From positions 8,718,501 through 8,782,500 of the forward strand of contig JAILWY010000015.1 in assembly GCA_022113835.1 (NCBI GenBank): DNA of 64,000 bases. Direction: 5' to 3'. Both the position numbers and the translations under genes were made by a program. Position 1 is the stretch's first letter; each line of letters starts with the position of its first letter. Below the pieces are notes generated by a model. It saw nothing but the letters and a program-made list of their open reading frames with translations, was not told the origin of the DNA and searched no databases. This stretch comes from Atopsyche davidsoni. Lineage: Eukaryota > Arthropoda > Insecta > Trichoptera > Hydrobiosidae. This document shows positions 23,700 through 34,141 of this stretch, piece by piece.

Positions 23700-23736
23700 A
23701 CTGATGCCCTTTGGTTCAATTGCTTTGCAATTTATA
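23700..23736 (-). promoter_or_regulatory. Core promoter (TATA and initiator) of the secreted-precursor gene
   Basis: On the minus strand TATAAATT (23736-23729) lies about 34 bases before an initiator-like ATCAGT (A at 23702). The ATG at 23652 follows after a 5' leader of about 50 bases. GATAA motifs, common in insect fat-body and gut promoters, occur upstream near 23760 (plus strand) and 23840 (minus strand). The spacing is slightly long for a TATA-Inr pair but acceptable. Confidence 0.5.
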
Positions 23737-24353
23737 CAATATTGAAAGAAGATTTTTATGATAAAAAATCAGGGGTTTGTAAACAATATTAAATGTAAAA
23801 TCATTTTACCTTAATACTTATTTTTTAATTACAAGATTATCACAAATTAAATTAAACCATTCTTTAAAAAGATACAATACAGAAAAGTACATCATTAATA
23901 TTTGATGATTTGCAACATTAGGATTTCATTGTTAAAATCGTTGAGATTTTGAAAATATTAGTGAAAATGTTGTAAATATTTAATTATAAATATTTTCGAA
24001 ATATTCAAAATGATCCAAAATACATTATAATTTTAAATTATCAAAGATTTTGGGTTGTATTATGTTAATTTATGTTTATGGCTGAATATTTGAAAGGCTG
24101 TCCCTAGCTAAGATAACATTTAAAAAATATACTTAATGTTGCATTGTGTTGCGAAATTGTAATAAATATATAGTAATGATAAGTTATATTTAATTACCTA
24201 AATATAATTAATTTAACGACATCATAAAATTAAGCTATTGTTAATACGCTGTATTATTTTATGACAATTAGTGTAACGAGAAATAAAGTGATAAAAACGA
24301 CTATTTTTACTTGCGAGTCGAGAGTTCGAATAATTCAGTTAAATAATTACATG

Positions 24354-24763
24354 GCATGCTAAAAAAACCAGATTTTCTACTCTTTTTTTGCAATTATTCA
24401 GTTGTTAATGAATGTGGAAATTGGAATTAAATGATTGTTAATGTCAGCTTGTATTCGGTTAATCGAATTTCATTAGATTACAGTACAAATATTCTTCCGG
24501 ATCGCAGTCGTTTTGATCTCTGAAATGTGATATATGCCTACTGTGTGTGTATTTTAAAAAAATTTAAATTGAATAATTTAAAAAGAAAATCTATTGTTTT
24601 TTATTTAAAAAATTGGTACGTTAAATAAACGCAAGTTTTCATTACATATTTCAACATTTCCACGTGCATTTAAGAATCTTCAGTGATCGAGTTGGTCGTT
24701 GCAATTGAGGCGAGTAGCTTCAAATCCCATCTTCATATACAAAAAAGAGCATAAATCGATTAT
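24354..24763 (+). repeat. Left arm of a 0.4 kb inverted repeat
   Basis: The arm runs from GCATGCTAAAAAAACCAGAT to AAAGAGCATAAATCGATTAT. The reverse complement, with scattered differences, lies at 26939-27363. Shared landmarks in order include a GCAAGTTTTCATTAC segment, TTGCAATTGAGGC and AGCTTCAAATCCCATCTTCA. The last resembles a polymerase III B box, so this may be a SINE-containing repeat, but no tRNA-like body is clear. Confidence 0.7.
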
Positions 24764-24899
24764 ATTAATATTTATTGTACACTAAGACACTATTTATATT
24801 ATTCTCGGCCAACTGAATGTATTAAACAACCTGTATAAGTCTGTAAGTTGTATGTATTTGGAGAGTAGTGTCAGATTTCTATTTACGAGAAATCGATGC

Positions 24900-25311
24900 A
24901 ATTCCAGGACTTGAACTTTAAGCCATATAACACAATATGAAATATAGCTTTGAATCAACTCAGCTTCTAACGGGTCATGGAGTGATGAGAAGTTATCTCC
25001 GCAGGTTCCACTTGATGATATTACTCCACAAACAGTGATCCACCTTGTGGGTTCATGCCCCATCTTTGGTCTTCAGAGACACCAACTGGAGAGCCAATAC
25101 CGACAAGAGTCAGTGGCAAGACACCCACAGATGATGAAATCACTGGAAGCGTGTCATCAGAACCATAAAGAGGATAAACCATGGGGTATAGCTTCAGTCA
25201 CTCCCATATACAGCACAATTTCGATCGACTAGTTCGGAAAGTTTCCCCAAATTGTGATGACAAACCTTGTACATAACAAGCAAGGTACCAAACCCATTAA
25301 AAAAAAAAAAT
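24900..25311 (+). other. Possible retroelement 3' end with A-rich tail
   Basis: A GC-richer block (24960-25280) ends GTACCAAACCCATT followed by A10 and then AT-rich DNA, as expected for a retrotransposed 3' end on the plus strand. Frames are open on both strands (minus 24794-25063, plus 25035-25232) without a known motif. Confidence 0.35.
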
Positions 25312-25379
25312 ATTAAATATAATATTATTACACAAACAAATCTCTATTGATGAATATTATTTAAAACATCCCATTGTAT

Positions 25380-25560
25380 CTTATGGCGGGCGGTGAACCT
25401 GTTCCCATAGCTCACTGCGCCTCGCACAGAAGTCTTCAGGTTTTTTTACTCCCCTGATATTTACTCTCAAGTTGATGCGTTCTTAATCCGCCATGAAATA
25501 AAATCAACCCTTCAGGCCTCGAGATCGCATGCGGAGAACGCCAAACCTTTTTATATCACT
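25380..25560 (-). repeat. Unclassified GC-richer patch, probably repeat-derived
   Basis: On the minus strand it reads ...CTGAAGACTTCTGTGCGAGG...AACAGGTTCACC...AAGATACAATGGG. It stands out in base composition, has no open frame of note and no ends I can define. Confidence 0.25.
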
Positions 25561-26460
25561 GTCATGTTTTGAAATTTCAAATTAATTACGTACCATATCA
25601 GTGGATGAACGAATGGACGCCGACTGGGTCCATATACAGTTACAGCCTATTTTTATTTATGGTCAGTATAATATTGTAATTTTTGTCATAAATAAAAATT
25701 TGTAGATGGAATCAGACGCTAGTAAACCTACTATTGATGCCTGTGACATGCTGACATTACAGTGCTGATATTTATTCAACGATTGCAATAAAAACATAAA
25801 GGTAGAATATCTAGTAAAATATAAAAGCTTTCAGCTACAATATTTAAAAAAAAAAATGCTATCTAAAATATGTTTTTAGTGTTATCGAAAATGGCTTATA
25901 CTGGTAAAGGGTTTCATCTAAATTTTCTTATTGTTTCTGCTACAAAAAAAAAAGTGAAACAACTCTTGCCAAATTCTACAAAACTCAAGCAATAAACTCA
26001 ATTTATTAAAATCTCACAATATTAAGAAAAGAGGCATTGAATAATATTATTATTTTAAGTATTAATTAAGTGATGTTATGTTCTACAAAAGATAATTCTA
26101 TTTTCATATTTCTCGTTTGAGAATCACATATGTAAATGTGCTTTAGACGTCAATCCAAATTCCATAAGCGACCTGCTTGATGTGATATTCTATGGGATAT
26201 TTTTTGTATTATAAATTCTATTGTAAAAAAATAACTTTATCCATGATCGCATGCCCTGTGGCCTGAAGGTAACTATTGTGGGTGTACGGGAGTAGCTTTT
26301 TTGGAAGCATCCCCTATTTTTTTCCACAACATTTCAGAAATGAACACTTTAAACTGTGTTTGATTTTGCGAGAATCTTAACAACGATAGAAATCATTTTA
26401 CATTCTAATAAACAACACTGAGCTCTGTTTCATATATTCAAACTAAAAGTTAAAATACTC

Positions 26461-26680
26461 TTGTTGAGGGACAAGGCATTTGATTCGTGAAGATCCATTT
26501 TTTATTAATGATATGGGTAAATTTTTATACTTTCTTCACGTTGAGTTTATTATATTAATGCTTAAAGCATATGTTATTTGTATATTTTGTTAGTTTTGTT
26601 CTGCATCTGATGATGACCATGTCTGTTGGTCAACTCAAGTATAAAAAGTTACCTATATCATTAAAATACTCGGTAGTCAC
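26461..26680 (+). repeat. Penelope-like-style repeat, copy 1 (degenerate)
   Basis: It starts CTTGTTGAGGGACAAGGCAT, runs through GAAGATCCATTTTTTATTAA and TCTTCACGTTGAGTTTATTA, then GCATCTGATGATGACC, and closes with AAAAAGTTACCTATATCATT, the reverse complement of its own 5' part. The same order occurs at 28233-28640 and 33400-33628. The CTGATGA core is followed by a GACC/GGTC stem, but the GAAAC box is damaged here. Assignment to Penelope-like elements is inferred from the hammerhead-like core. Confidence 0.5.
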
Positions 26681-26697
26681 TCATATTTACTTATATA

Positions 26698-26928
26698 GGG
26701 TGTCCCAAAATTAACGCAAGATTTGAATTTGTCGCCATTTTTGCAGTAAACTTTAAAAAGGCTGCCAAGCTTTCATTATTTTTTAAAATATTGTTAAATA
26801 ATGAAGACACGTTTTTTTATCGTATAACGCTCCATTTTTACTAACCCTAAACTGGCATTAAGTGTTCCCGAAACTTTACTGCAAAAATGGCGACAAATTC
26901 AAATCTTGCGTTAATTTTAGGACACCTT
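26698..26928 (+). mobile_element. Tc1/mariner-type MITE with ~55 bp terminal inverted repeats, copy 1
   Basis: The left end GGGTGTCCCAAAATTAACGC continues as AAGATTTGAATTTGTCGCCA. The right end is the near-perfect reverse complement, finishing TTAATTTTAGGACACCT, with TA at both edges. The interior (~120 bp) has no coding potential. A second copy lies at 43664-43892. Confidence 0.8.
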
Positions 26929-26938
26929 TATTATTAAG

Positions 26939-27363
26939 ATAATCGATTTATGCTCTTTTTTGCATATGAAGATGGGATTTGAAGCTACTTGCCTCAATTG
27001 CAACAAACAACTCAACCGCTGAAGCCTTACACTGATTGAGAATTTGATTTCTTAAATGCAAGTGGGAATGTTGAAATATGCAATGAAAACTTGCGTTTAT
27101 TTTGTTAATAAAGAACAATAGATTTTTATTTTGAATTAAGTAGTCAATAAAAAAATTTTAAAAATACACAGTAGGCATATATCACATTTCGGAGATCAAG
27201 AGGATGCGAGTTACCGGAAGAATATTCGTACTGCGATCGATTCATCGAATGAAATTCGATTAACCGAATGCAAGCTGACGGGTTTTTGTTTGCACAAAAG
27301 ATTTTCACATTCATTAACAACCGATTAATTGCAAAAAAAGATCTGTGGTTTTTTTTAGCATGC
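26939..27363 (-). repeat. Right arm of the 0.4 kb inverted repeat
   Basis: Reverse complement of 24354-24763 with point differences and small indels, ending TTTTAGCATGC. It begins only about 10 bases after the MITE at 26698-26928. The arms are about 2.2 kb apart. Confidence 0.7.
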
Positions 27364-27517
27364 TATGTAAAGCCTTTACCCTCAATCGGCAATAGCACTG
27401 TGAATCGGTTATCTTATCGCATATTTATTATTATATTAAGGTTTCTACACACGTTGCAATAGAACCATATATTAATTGGCTAATAGAAAGTTTAATGACG
27501 CTTTAGGGATAGTTTAC

Positions 27518-27686
27518 AGCTGTCTCCACACGCTGCGACACAACCAACAACCGAATGGTAAAGAAAACCTTTAACGTTTTATCTTTGCGATATTTACCTA
27601 GGAAAAAGAAGTCACTTAAAATAAGAGGACGCTATTGACTAGTAACAGTATGATTGTCAGTTGTGTTGTTCCGTGTGCAGGCTGCT
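27518..27686 (+). mobile_element. MITE with GCCTACAC-type inverted ends, short complete copy
   Basis: The left end AGCTGTCTCCACACGCTGCG, then ACACAACCAACAACCGAATG. The right end is inverted: GATTGTCAGTTGTGTTGTTC then CGTGTGCAGGCTGCT. TTTA borders both sides, suggesting a 4 bp target duplication. It is about 169 bp with no coding content. A partial extra terminus (CTACACACGTTGCAATAGAA) lies just upstream at 27446. Confidence 0.6.
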
Positions 27687-27862
27687 TTTACAACCGATGC
27701 GTAATTAGGCAAAAGGTTCCTTGATTTTTTTTTGGTTTTGCTTGAGTTAACAACCCAAATAAGACGCTGTTGGTCAGTTACCTGGCGGTTGTCGGTTGCC
27801 AGCCAGTTTTAGACGAGACAGTACGGTTCAAGACGCTATCTACTTCGTGGCGAGTCACTCAC

Positions 27863-28030
27863 ACGTCCGAGAGTAACATCTCCATGGACGGTTCTCCCGG
27901 CCGATGAAGCCTCCTGATACGCCATACAGAATACGCATTGTCTACTTGCCCCATGTAAACCGGTAGCTGCCGGTTCGGTTCGCTGGTTCAGGAATTTAAT
28001 TGTACCAACAGAACGAGGAACCGTAATCTT
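27863..28030 (-). CDS. Internal exon of an unidentified minus-strand gene
   Basis: A 168-base segment between a pyrimidine-rich acceptor (CTATTCGATCCAG) and a perfect donor (GTGAGT at 27862-27857). It is open for 56 codons in one frame only (the other two have stops) and is in phase 0 at both ends. The product starts KITVPRSVGTIKFLNQ and contains a CVFC pair and a Ser/Gly-rich end. The exon at 29543-29584 upstream is also phase 0 and could join directly. GC content contrasts with the AT-rich flanks. No family recognised. Confidence 0.45.
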
Positions 28031-28232
28031 CTGGATCGAATAGTACGAAGAGATAATTCTATACGGATTTATTATACCGCGAGTATTTCACAGTAGAAAT
28101 GAATCACATTGGTAAATATTTTTACATATGCCACATGCCACATTACTTATTTTTATTTATAACCTTAAATCGTTTATATTGTAGATAAACAATGCACAGT
28201 GAGAAAACAAATGAATTTTTTTTAAAACATAT

Positions 28233-28640
28233 CTTGTTGAGGGACAAGGCATTTGATTGGTGAAGATCCATTTTTTATTAATGATAAAGGTAACTTTGTA
28301 TTCTTTTTTCACTTTGAGTTTATTATATTTTTTGCATGACTAGTTTTGAGTTTAGTTTAGAGTTTGCCGCAACTAGTCATGCAAGAAATATAATAAACCA
28401 GTATCCTGTTAGTTGTATTTAAGCATTTGTTATATTTTGCTAGTTTAGTTATGCATCTGATGATGACCCAGTGTATTAAGTCGAAACTAGTAATGCAAAT
28501 AATTTTAATAAACTCAAAGTGAAGACAAAATACAAAGGTACTTTTATCATTATAATAATGGATCTTCACGAATCAAATGCCTTGTCCCTCAACAAGATAA
28601 TAAACTCAAAGTGAAGAAAGAATACAAAGTTACCTTTATC
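28233..28640 (+). repeat. Penelope-like-style repeat, copy 2 (palindromic)
   Basis: It begins CTTGTTGAGGGACAAGGCAT. Its first part returns in reverse complement at 28556-28600 (AATGGATCTTCACGAATCAA), and TAATAAACTCAAAGTGAAGA occurs in both halves. The ribozyme-like core is at 28453-28496. The tail past 28600 looks like part of a further copy. Confidence 0.6.
28453..28496 (+). ncRNA. Hammerhead-ribozyme-like motif
   Basis: The layout is GCAT (28453-28456), CTGATGA (28457-28463), a GAC/GTC stem with its loop, GAAAC (28483-28487), TA, GTA (28490-28492), ATGC (28493-28496). GCAT pairs with ATGC as helix I, AC with GT forms a two-base-pair helix III, and A is the cleavage-site base. Type I hammerheads with very short helix III are known from Penelope-like retroelements. 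One U lies between CTGATGA and helix II, which departs from the consensus and may abolish cleavage. Confidence 0.35.
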
Positions 28641-28829
28641 ATTAATATTTTAAGACATAATTTATATTAAATCACGTGAAAGTCAAAACGGTTGGAAATA
28701 ATATACTTCAAAAATTGCGACAAAAATATATGTGAATATCCAATCATTTCAAATTCAAAATAAAAATGGATCCGTGTTATTTACTTAGTAGCAATTCGAA
28801 AACCATTTATTTCTATTAGGAGACCAATA

Positions 28830-29065
28830 TTATGATTTGTTTTCACGGGGGCGGGTCGCAAAAACCGGTCTTTTGTTGTTCCAACCCCCTGCCATGGATC
28901 CGTCTGTTTTTTGCACCCCGTCGACCACTGTTTTCTGTCACAAGACTTCTTACGCTGCGCCGGGATGGAGACGTCTCCCAGACCACCTATGATTCTCGGC
29001 TCGAGTTCTCCCCCGAGGAAAAAAATAAAGAGAACCGCTCTATTGTTTGACGTGATTTGAACCAA
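28830..29065. other. GC-rich coding-like patch, strand unclear
   Basis: About 210 bp of CpG-rich DNA open in several frames. On plus, an ATG at 28965 gives METSPRPPMILGSSSPPRKK and a further short basic stretch. On minus a frame runs 28781-29065, and a donor-like GTAAGA sits near 28950 (minus). I cannot decide the strand, and transposon origin is equally possible. Confidence 0.3.
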
Positions 29066-29542
29066 AAAATTGTTTGGGATTGAAGGATTAAATGTAGCAC
29101 TAATACAAGAAAAGGTTTACGCTCGTGGTTATGAAAAAAATTGCAAATAGAAATACGTATTTTCAGTACATGCAATAGTTAACCTTATACCCTCGTGTAT
29201 TCGTGGCAAAAATGCTAAATAAGAAGTTATAGTAAAATTAAGTTTTTGTTGCTTCCCAGAAAAATCCGAATTGCATACGAAACGCAATACGACAAAGTAC
29301 ACTTTGAATTTTGTAATTTACCTTGAATATGTGCAAATATATCATCGATGGCTCCTATGGCGATCCGTGCAAAAAACGCCATGCTCAAATTTTAAATCTA
29401 CGCCACTCATATCTGCTAACGATCTATTTGTCAACAACTTACTTAAGGAAGAACAATAGAATGTGAAAACGGCGTTTAGCGCCAGTGGGCTTTGTATTGT
29501 AATAAATACCTCCTCAGTTCTGCTCTGAAGGGCTATTCTTAC

Positions 29543-29584
29543 CTGTGCGGCTGTCTGGTCAGGTGTCTGGCGAGTGGAAGAAAC
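29543..29584 (-). CDS. Short internal exon of an unidentified minus-strand gene
   Basis: A 42-base exon candidate with a strong acceptor (nine T's then CAG, just above 29584) and the donor GTAAGA (29542-29537). Phase 0 reading gives VSSTRQTPDQTAAQ. It fits in frame with the 27863-28030 exon about 1.5 kb downstream. Being short, it could arise by chance. Confidence 0.4.
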
Positions 29585-30622
29585 CTGAAAAAAAAATCAA
29601 ACCGTTACCGAAATTTTCCGACAGAAGCAAACATCTTTGGGCGATTATTTTACTATTGTCCATCCCCTTTACTCTAAGCCACAAATTCTATACGAAGGGT
29701 GTATTTTAAAGTAAGTAGCAAATAACTACTCATTCCTGACCGCGATGTGCAGGGCAGTTTGCCAAACTTGGTATATTAACGCCATAGCCTTGCAATACCA
29801 TGAGGCTGTAAATACTTAAGGCAGTTGCTTCCAGTCTTTTAATTGCCTCTGGTGTCCACTGGCGAAATCGTGTCATTTAATTAATTTCATTGTCACTTTA
29901 TTTCTCTATGTCAAAATTCGATTGAGAAAACTATAAATTATATTTATCTATTTTTTATTATTTAATTAACGTCCATTTTCAGGGTAAAATAAAATCATGA
30001 AGATGTTGAAAAATTGGATAAAATGACGACTTTTCAAAACCAAAGTTTGTTAAAGATTTTTTTTTTTTTAAATTTTTAAATAATATATCGCACAGGTTTT
30101 ATATTTAATCTTTTAATTACAATTGAAAAAAAGACTTTTAAATATTTAAGACTCTTGGAAAAGGGACGTGACAAAGCTCCAAATTCCTACACTTCAATCG
30201 GAAAAACACATATTTATCACATTAAAAGTACATTTACAAGAAATAAAAATATACTGTGTTTGGAAAAAGGAATGTATAAAACTTCTTGCATTTAAATTTT
30301 TTTGATTGGTGTAGTCGTTTTTTCGCAAAACGGACTAGAAAATGATCAAAAAAACTCGATTATGGGACCTAGACCCTTAAAATAAAAAGTTGATGCCATT
30401 AAACTATTGCCTTGAATCAAAATACCGTTATAGTATATAGATCAAAAAAATTGTTTTAAATAAAAACTACTAAATAATGAACACATTTAAGAGTTGATTT
30501 TATACAGTTATATTATTTACCTTTCATGGGTAAATCGATTATTTGAAAAATGTAATTGTATACAATTTCTGAGTGTTTGAACCGATTGAAAACAGTGATA
30601 CAATATTTAAAGTTTTTTTCAG

Positions 30623-30813
30623 TTCGTTTCACCTGCCACTGCCGCAAATTACGTGAGGCTTTTGAAAGACGTCTGTTTGGTATTTTGAAAATTAAATTAC
30701 GCGAAAACAAAGAAAGGATATGGCCGGCGGGGGTCCGCGGGTTCAGGAGCCCCATAAAAATAAACTGAAAAAGATACACGACCCATCCAAAGTGAAAGAA
30801 GTGTTATTCGACG
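30623..30813 (+). CDS. Exon with start codon, unidentified protein
   Basis: A strong acceptor (AAGTTTTTTTCAG) ends at 30622 and a consensus donor GTAAGA starts at 30814. An ATG at 30720-30722, preceded by an in-frame stop at 30693-30695, opens MAGGGPRVQEPHKNKLKKIH and continues in frame to the donor (31 codons plus one base). The sequence before the ATG would be 5' UTR. Another frame of the same exon is open for about 48 codons. The minus strand also has an acceptor (TCTTTTTCAG) and a long frame here, so strand and frame remain open questions. Lys-rich, no family recognised. Confidence 0.4.
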
Positions 30814-31584
30814 GTAAGATTTTAATCAGGCTTTATTCAAATTTAAACTTATGATAGGTACCTTTGCCCAAATACCGTTTCACACAGTCCTTAGTTAAAT
30901 CTAGTTTACGAAACCATGGATTATTGACAGTATAATATTGACCTCCTCTTCTGTTAATTTAGAGTCAAAAGTTTATTCAGGTTTGATGTTTGCTTAATCA
31001 ATAAATAAAATAACTAAAAACTCATCAGCTTATAGTTTAAGTAGATCTGTATTTTATGGTATTATCCATGTATAAATGTTGTATCCGTTTTGAACCACTG
31101 GAAAATATTATAAAAATACGAATTCTGATTACAGTTATTTCAAATTTATATAAAATAAGTGTCACAAAAGAAAATTAATATAATTTAATGAACTATAATA
31201 GATATTGTGTAGATGTGTGCTTTGTTATAGTTTATCGTCTAGTATAATATGATATGAGTGTAGTTTGGTAGGTATTAAAATTATATGAGCAAAAAATTAT
31301 TTATGAGATGATACTGAGACCGAAATCGAGTGAATGATTTTGGATATTTGAATAATCAGTGAAAAATGTGACATTAGCAGCCTACATACGTTGCAATACA
31401 ACCAAAGAGTATTTATACAATATTTTGTATCTTATTTTTGCTGCTTTTTTATTAGTAACACACATTGTTAGTCTAGTTCACTAGGTGTCTAATATGGGTA
31501 TTTAAAAATATGTATTTCAGGATTAAGGGTAGGTATGTTGTACTCGAAGTGAAAGTGGATGTTTTCCTCGTGTTGGCTTAAGTA

Positions 31585-31841
31585 GCCTACACACTCTGTG
31601 ATACAACCAACATCTGGATTGTAATTAAACAATGGCATCCATTTATTTAAGGTGATTTTTTGTTTTGGCTAAGTCCACTGCAAAAAAAGATGCATGATAG
31701 TTGTGTCACACCGTGTGTTCAAGGCTTTAAACTACATCTCATTTTGCGATATTTACTAAGAAAAAAATATAAAAAACACTTAGAATAGTTACAGATCGGC
31801 TGTCGGTTATGTCGCAGCGTGTGCAGGCTGCTTTACGAGCG
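31585..31841 (+). mobile_element. MITE with GCCTACAC-type inverted ends
   Basis: The left end is AGCCTACACACTCTGTGATA (then CAACCAACATCTGGAT). The right end is GGCTGTCGGTTATGTCGCAG (then CGTGTGCAGGCTGCT), inverted with respect to the left. It is about 257 bp, noncoding, with TTAA/TTAC-like flanks. A lone terminus of the same family lies at 31383-31410. Confidence 0.6.
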
Positions 31842-31849
31842 ATCCTCGT

Positions 31850-31985
31850 GGAGGATCGGAAAGTGAATCAGATTACAGGCTGGCCCCTCCCTTGGCCGTG
31901 ATTGGCTGGAGATATAATTACAAACCATCATCTTGCTTCTTATGGCTTCTGTGCTTTCTGAAAGCACAGAGGAGAAGTAGAAAAG
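31850..31985. promoter_or_regulatory. CCAAT/TATA-like sequence next to a perfect hairpin
   Basis: TGATTGGCTGG (inverted CCAAT) at 31901-31911 is followed by GATATAATTA. About 40 bases on, CTGTGCTTT and AAAGCACAG form a nine-base-pair hairpin with a CTG loop (31949-31969). The minus strand of the hairpin also reads as a strong 3' splice site followed by a short Lys-rich frame. Function unknown. Confidence 0.25.
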
Positions 31986-32324
31986 CTACTTTTTTCTGTC
32001 TTAATTATAATTAATATGATATTTTTATAAACACTGGTCTTAGATCAAAATATTGTATCGGTGATTCCAAACTTATTACAGACCTATGAAGTAACGATCT
32101 CGTAAGGTACTTTTAGGCGGAAACTCTTCGCAAGGAGCTCAGTTTTCGTGAACTGCGAATTCAATTGATTTGATTTGAATTTTTTTATCTAATAATAATA
32201 AAGGTTTTTGAAATTGAAAGGTGTACTATATATCACGTTTAGAATCAACATGTATTTTTTCAGTAGACTGCAAGAGTTGATGGTATTAATAATGTAGTAT
32301 AAGAGTATAAGATTGCCCGCTTCT

Positions 32325-32415
32325 AGTTCGGCCCTGATCAAACGGTCGTCAAGGCACCGAGCGGATCTTTAATTACCTTGAATTGTTACCAGGTCCGGAC
32401 TAATTATATCGCATG
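32325..32415. promoter_or_regulatory. GC-richer patch with homeodomain-type TAATTA sites
   Basis: Within 90 bp there are two TAATTA-type cores (TTTAATTACC and CTAATTATAT) embedded in sequence of much lower A/T content than the surroundings. This is a pattern seen in conserved enhancers. Both strands also allow short exons, so the meaning is uncertain. Confidence 0.2.
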
Positions 32416-33165
32416 TCTACAGCCTAATCCGAAACTAATGCAATCATCAATCGTGCAGAATGCGGACAATGCAACAATGTATTTGTAAATACCCTGTGAG
32501 TACAGATATTACTACAGAGAACACACGCGATGATGATCAAACGAATTTCCTGTTATTTTGAAAAGCTTAGTTTAAACTGTATGGAAATTTTTCATTGTGC
32601 TCTTTAGTATTTTACTCAATGTGGAAACAATACATAACATTGTATTCGGAATTAAAAATATACGCAAATGATTTCGAAAGATGTTTTTCTTGAAAACTTC
32701 ACAGCAATCATCGCATTGCTCTTATATTGTATAATAAAATATTTGCTCAAAACTTTCATGGTTTACTATATAATATATTTTTGAAATTTTTATAGCAATT
32801 GATGAGTATGTTTGAAGTGTAAATATTAATTATTTTGGTAGCTCGGCCAACGGTCTTTGGTGAGAGATCCCTAGTCCGGATTCGTCAGATCAATTACGGA
32901 AAAGGTTTTACTGACTTTGTGAAGGATTTTTTTTATTTTTAGGAGGAATATATTTTTCATTAAATCATACATGAACTTTTGCAAGTTAATTATATATATA
33001 TTTAATGGTGGAAAAGCGTTCTCATTTCATAGATGACAAGTCCAGGTGATGCGTCCACCTGTGCGGCGGCTTGTGATAGTCTTACGTTGACTATTTGAAA
33101 CCCTATACGATAGGATGATCTAGACCCTACTGTAATAGATACAGAAGGGGTAAATAATACCTCAC

Positions 33166-33224
33166 CTGCTGACGGAGGGGTTGATTAACTCGATTTTAAG
33201 AAGGCTTTTTTCGGATGAAATTAT
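33166..33224 (-). CDS. Possible short exon, minus strand
   Basis: Acceptor GATTCTTCACAG, then 59 bases open in one frame only (IISSEKSLLKIELINPSVS plus two bases), then donor GTGAGG at 33165. It is upstream of, and on the same strand as, the exons at 29543 and 27863, but its phase does not join them directly. An intermediate exon would be needed. Confidence 0.3.
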
Positions 33225-33399
33225 CTGTGAAGAATCTACCCCTATTAAGTGCTATCAGAAACAGAGTGAAATAATATTTTTATATATTTTTTTTAAATAT
33301 TGACAAAAAACATAATCAGTGAGATAGCCGCTGTGTAGTAATAATAGCTGAAAATGTTGATTGTTTTGAAAATATGACTGGGTTTGGAAATTATTATTC

Positions 33400-33628
33400 T
33401 TGTTGAAGGACAAGGCATTTGATTGGTGAAGATCCATTTTTTTTATTAATGATATGGGTAACTTTTTACACTTTCTTCACTTTGAGTTTATTATAGTTAT
33501 AGCATGACTAGTTTCGACCAATAGACTAGATCATCATCAGTCTGTTGGTCGAAACTAGTCATGCTATAACTATAATAAACTCAAAGTGAAGAAAGTATAA
33601 AAAGTTACCCATATCATTAATAAATTAT
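33400..33628. repeat. Penelope-like-style repeat, copy 3 (near-perfect palindrome)
   Basis: It starts CTTGTTGAAGGACAAGGCAT. The arms GCATGACTAGTTTCGACC (33502-33519) and GGTCGAAACTAGTCATGC (33547-33564) are exact complements around a 27-base centre containing TCATCATCAG. The outer parts (TCACTTTGAGTTTATTATAG and its complement) extend the palindrome to about 75 bases per arm. Each strand thus carries the GAAAC-TA-GTC-ATGC half of the hammerhead-like motif, with the GTC cleavage triplet. Confidence 0.7.
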
Positions 33629-33974
33629 TATTTAAAAAATAGGTTTATTTTTTTACATAACACCATTTCATAAATTTTCCAATATTTTTAATCAATGAGA
33701 AATTTTCGTCCATACAGGTTTATTGTTTTATGAAGGTTTTGGTATAAATATTTTTCATGTTTCATGATTTTTAAATTTTAAATTTGATAATAACCTCACA
33801 GTCGGTAAGCAAGGGCACTTTTTACTGAAAAACGAAATAGTTATTAAAAAATATTTATTTTTAGATATACCTCAGCTTGCCCTATTGAGAAGCGGCACGA
33901 ACTAATAGGACAACCCATTATAATAAGTAAGTGGGAAATATCAAGACTATTGGAGATTTTAAGGTCTATTTACC

Positions 33975-34140
33975 ATAAACAGCATGCCTTGGCATGACTC
34001 ACCACCGCAGCTGTCGACGTGCAATCTGCTGATACGATCTGCATGCAGTCAAGGCATGCATTGTTGGCGAGAGCACTGCGCGGTGACGTCACGGACCTGT
34101 CAGCGCACTCGTCTATTCTCTGCCAGATCCGACGGAGCTA
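33975..34140. promoter_or_regulatory. GC-rich patch with inverted repeat and CRE site
   Basis: GCATGCCTTG and CAAGGCATGC form an inverted repeat about 55 bases apart. A perfect cAMP-response-type palindrome TGACGTCA sits at 34084-34091. The patch directly precedes the split open frame at 34142-34640 and could be its promoter or part of the same repeat. Confidence 0.3.
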
Positions 34141-34141
34141 A

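Noticed and set aside
29735..29880. Ankyrin-repeat-like string (TALHIAVRNE) on the minus strand
   Set aside because: Only about ten residues match, stops and frame changes surround them, and no second repeat unit is present. Probably chance or a decayed repeat.
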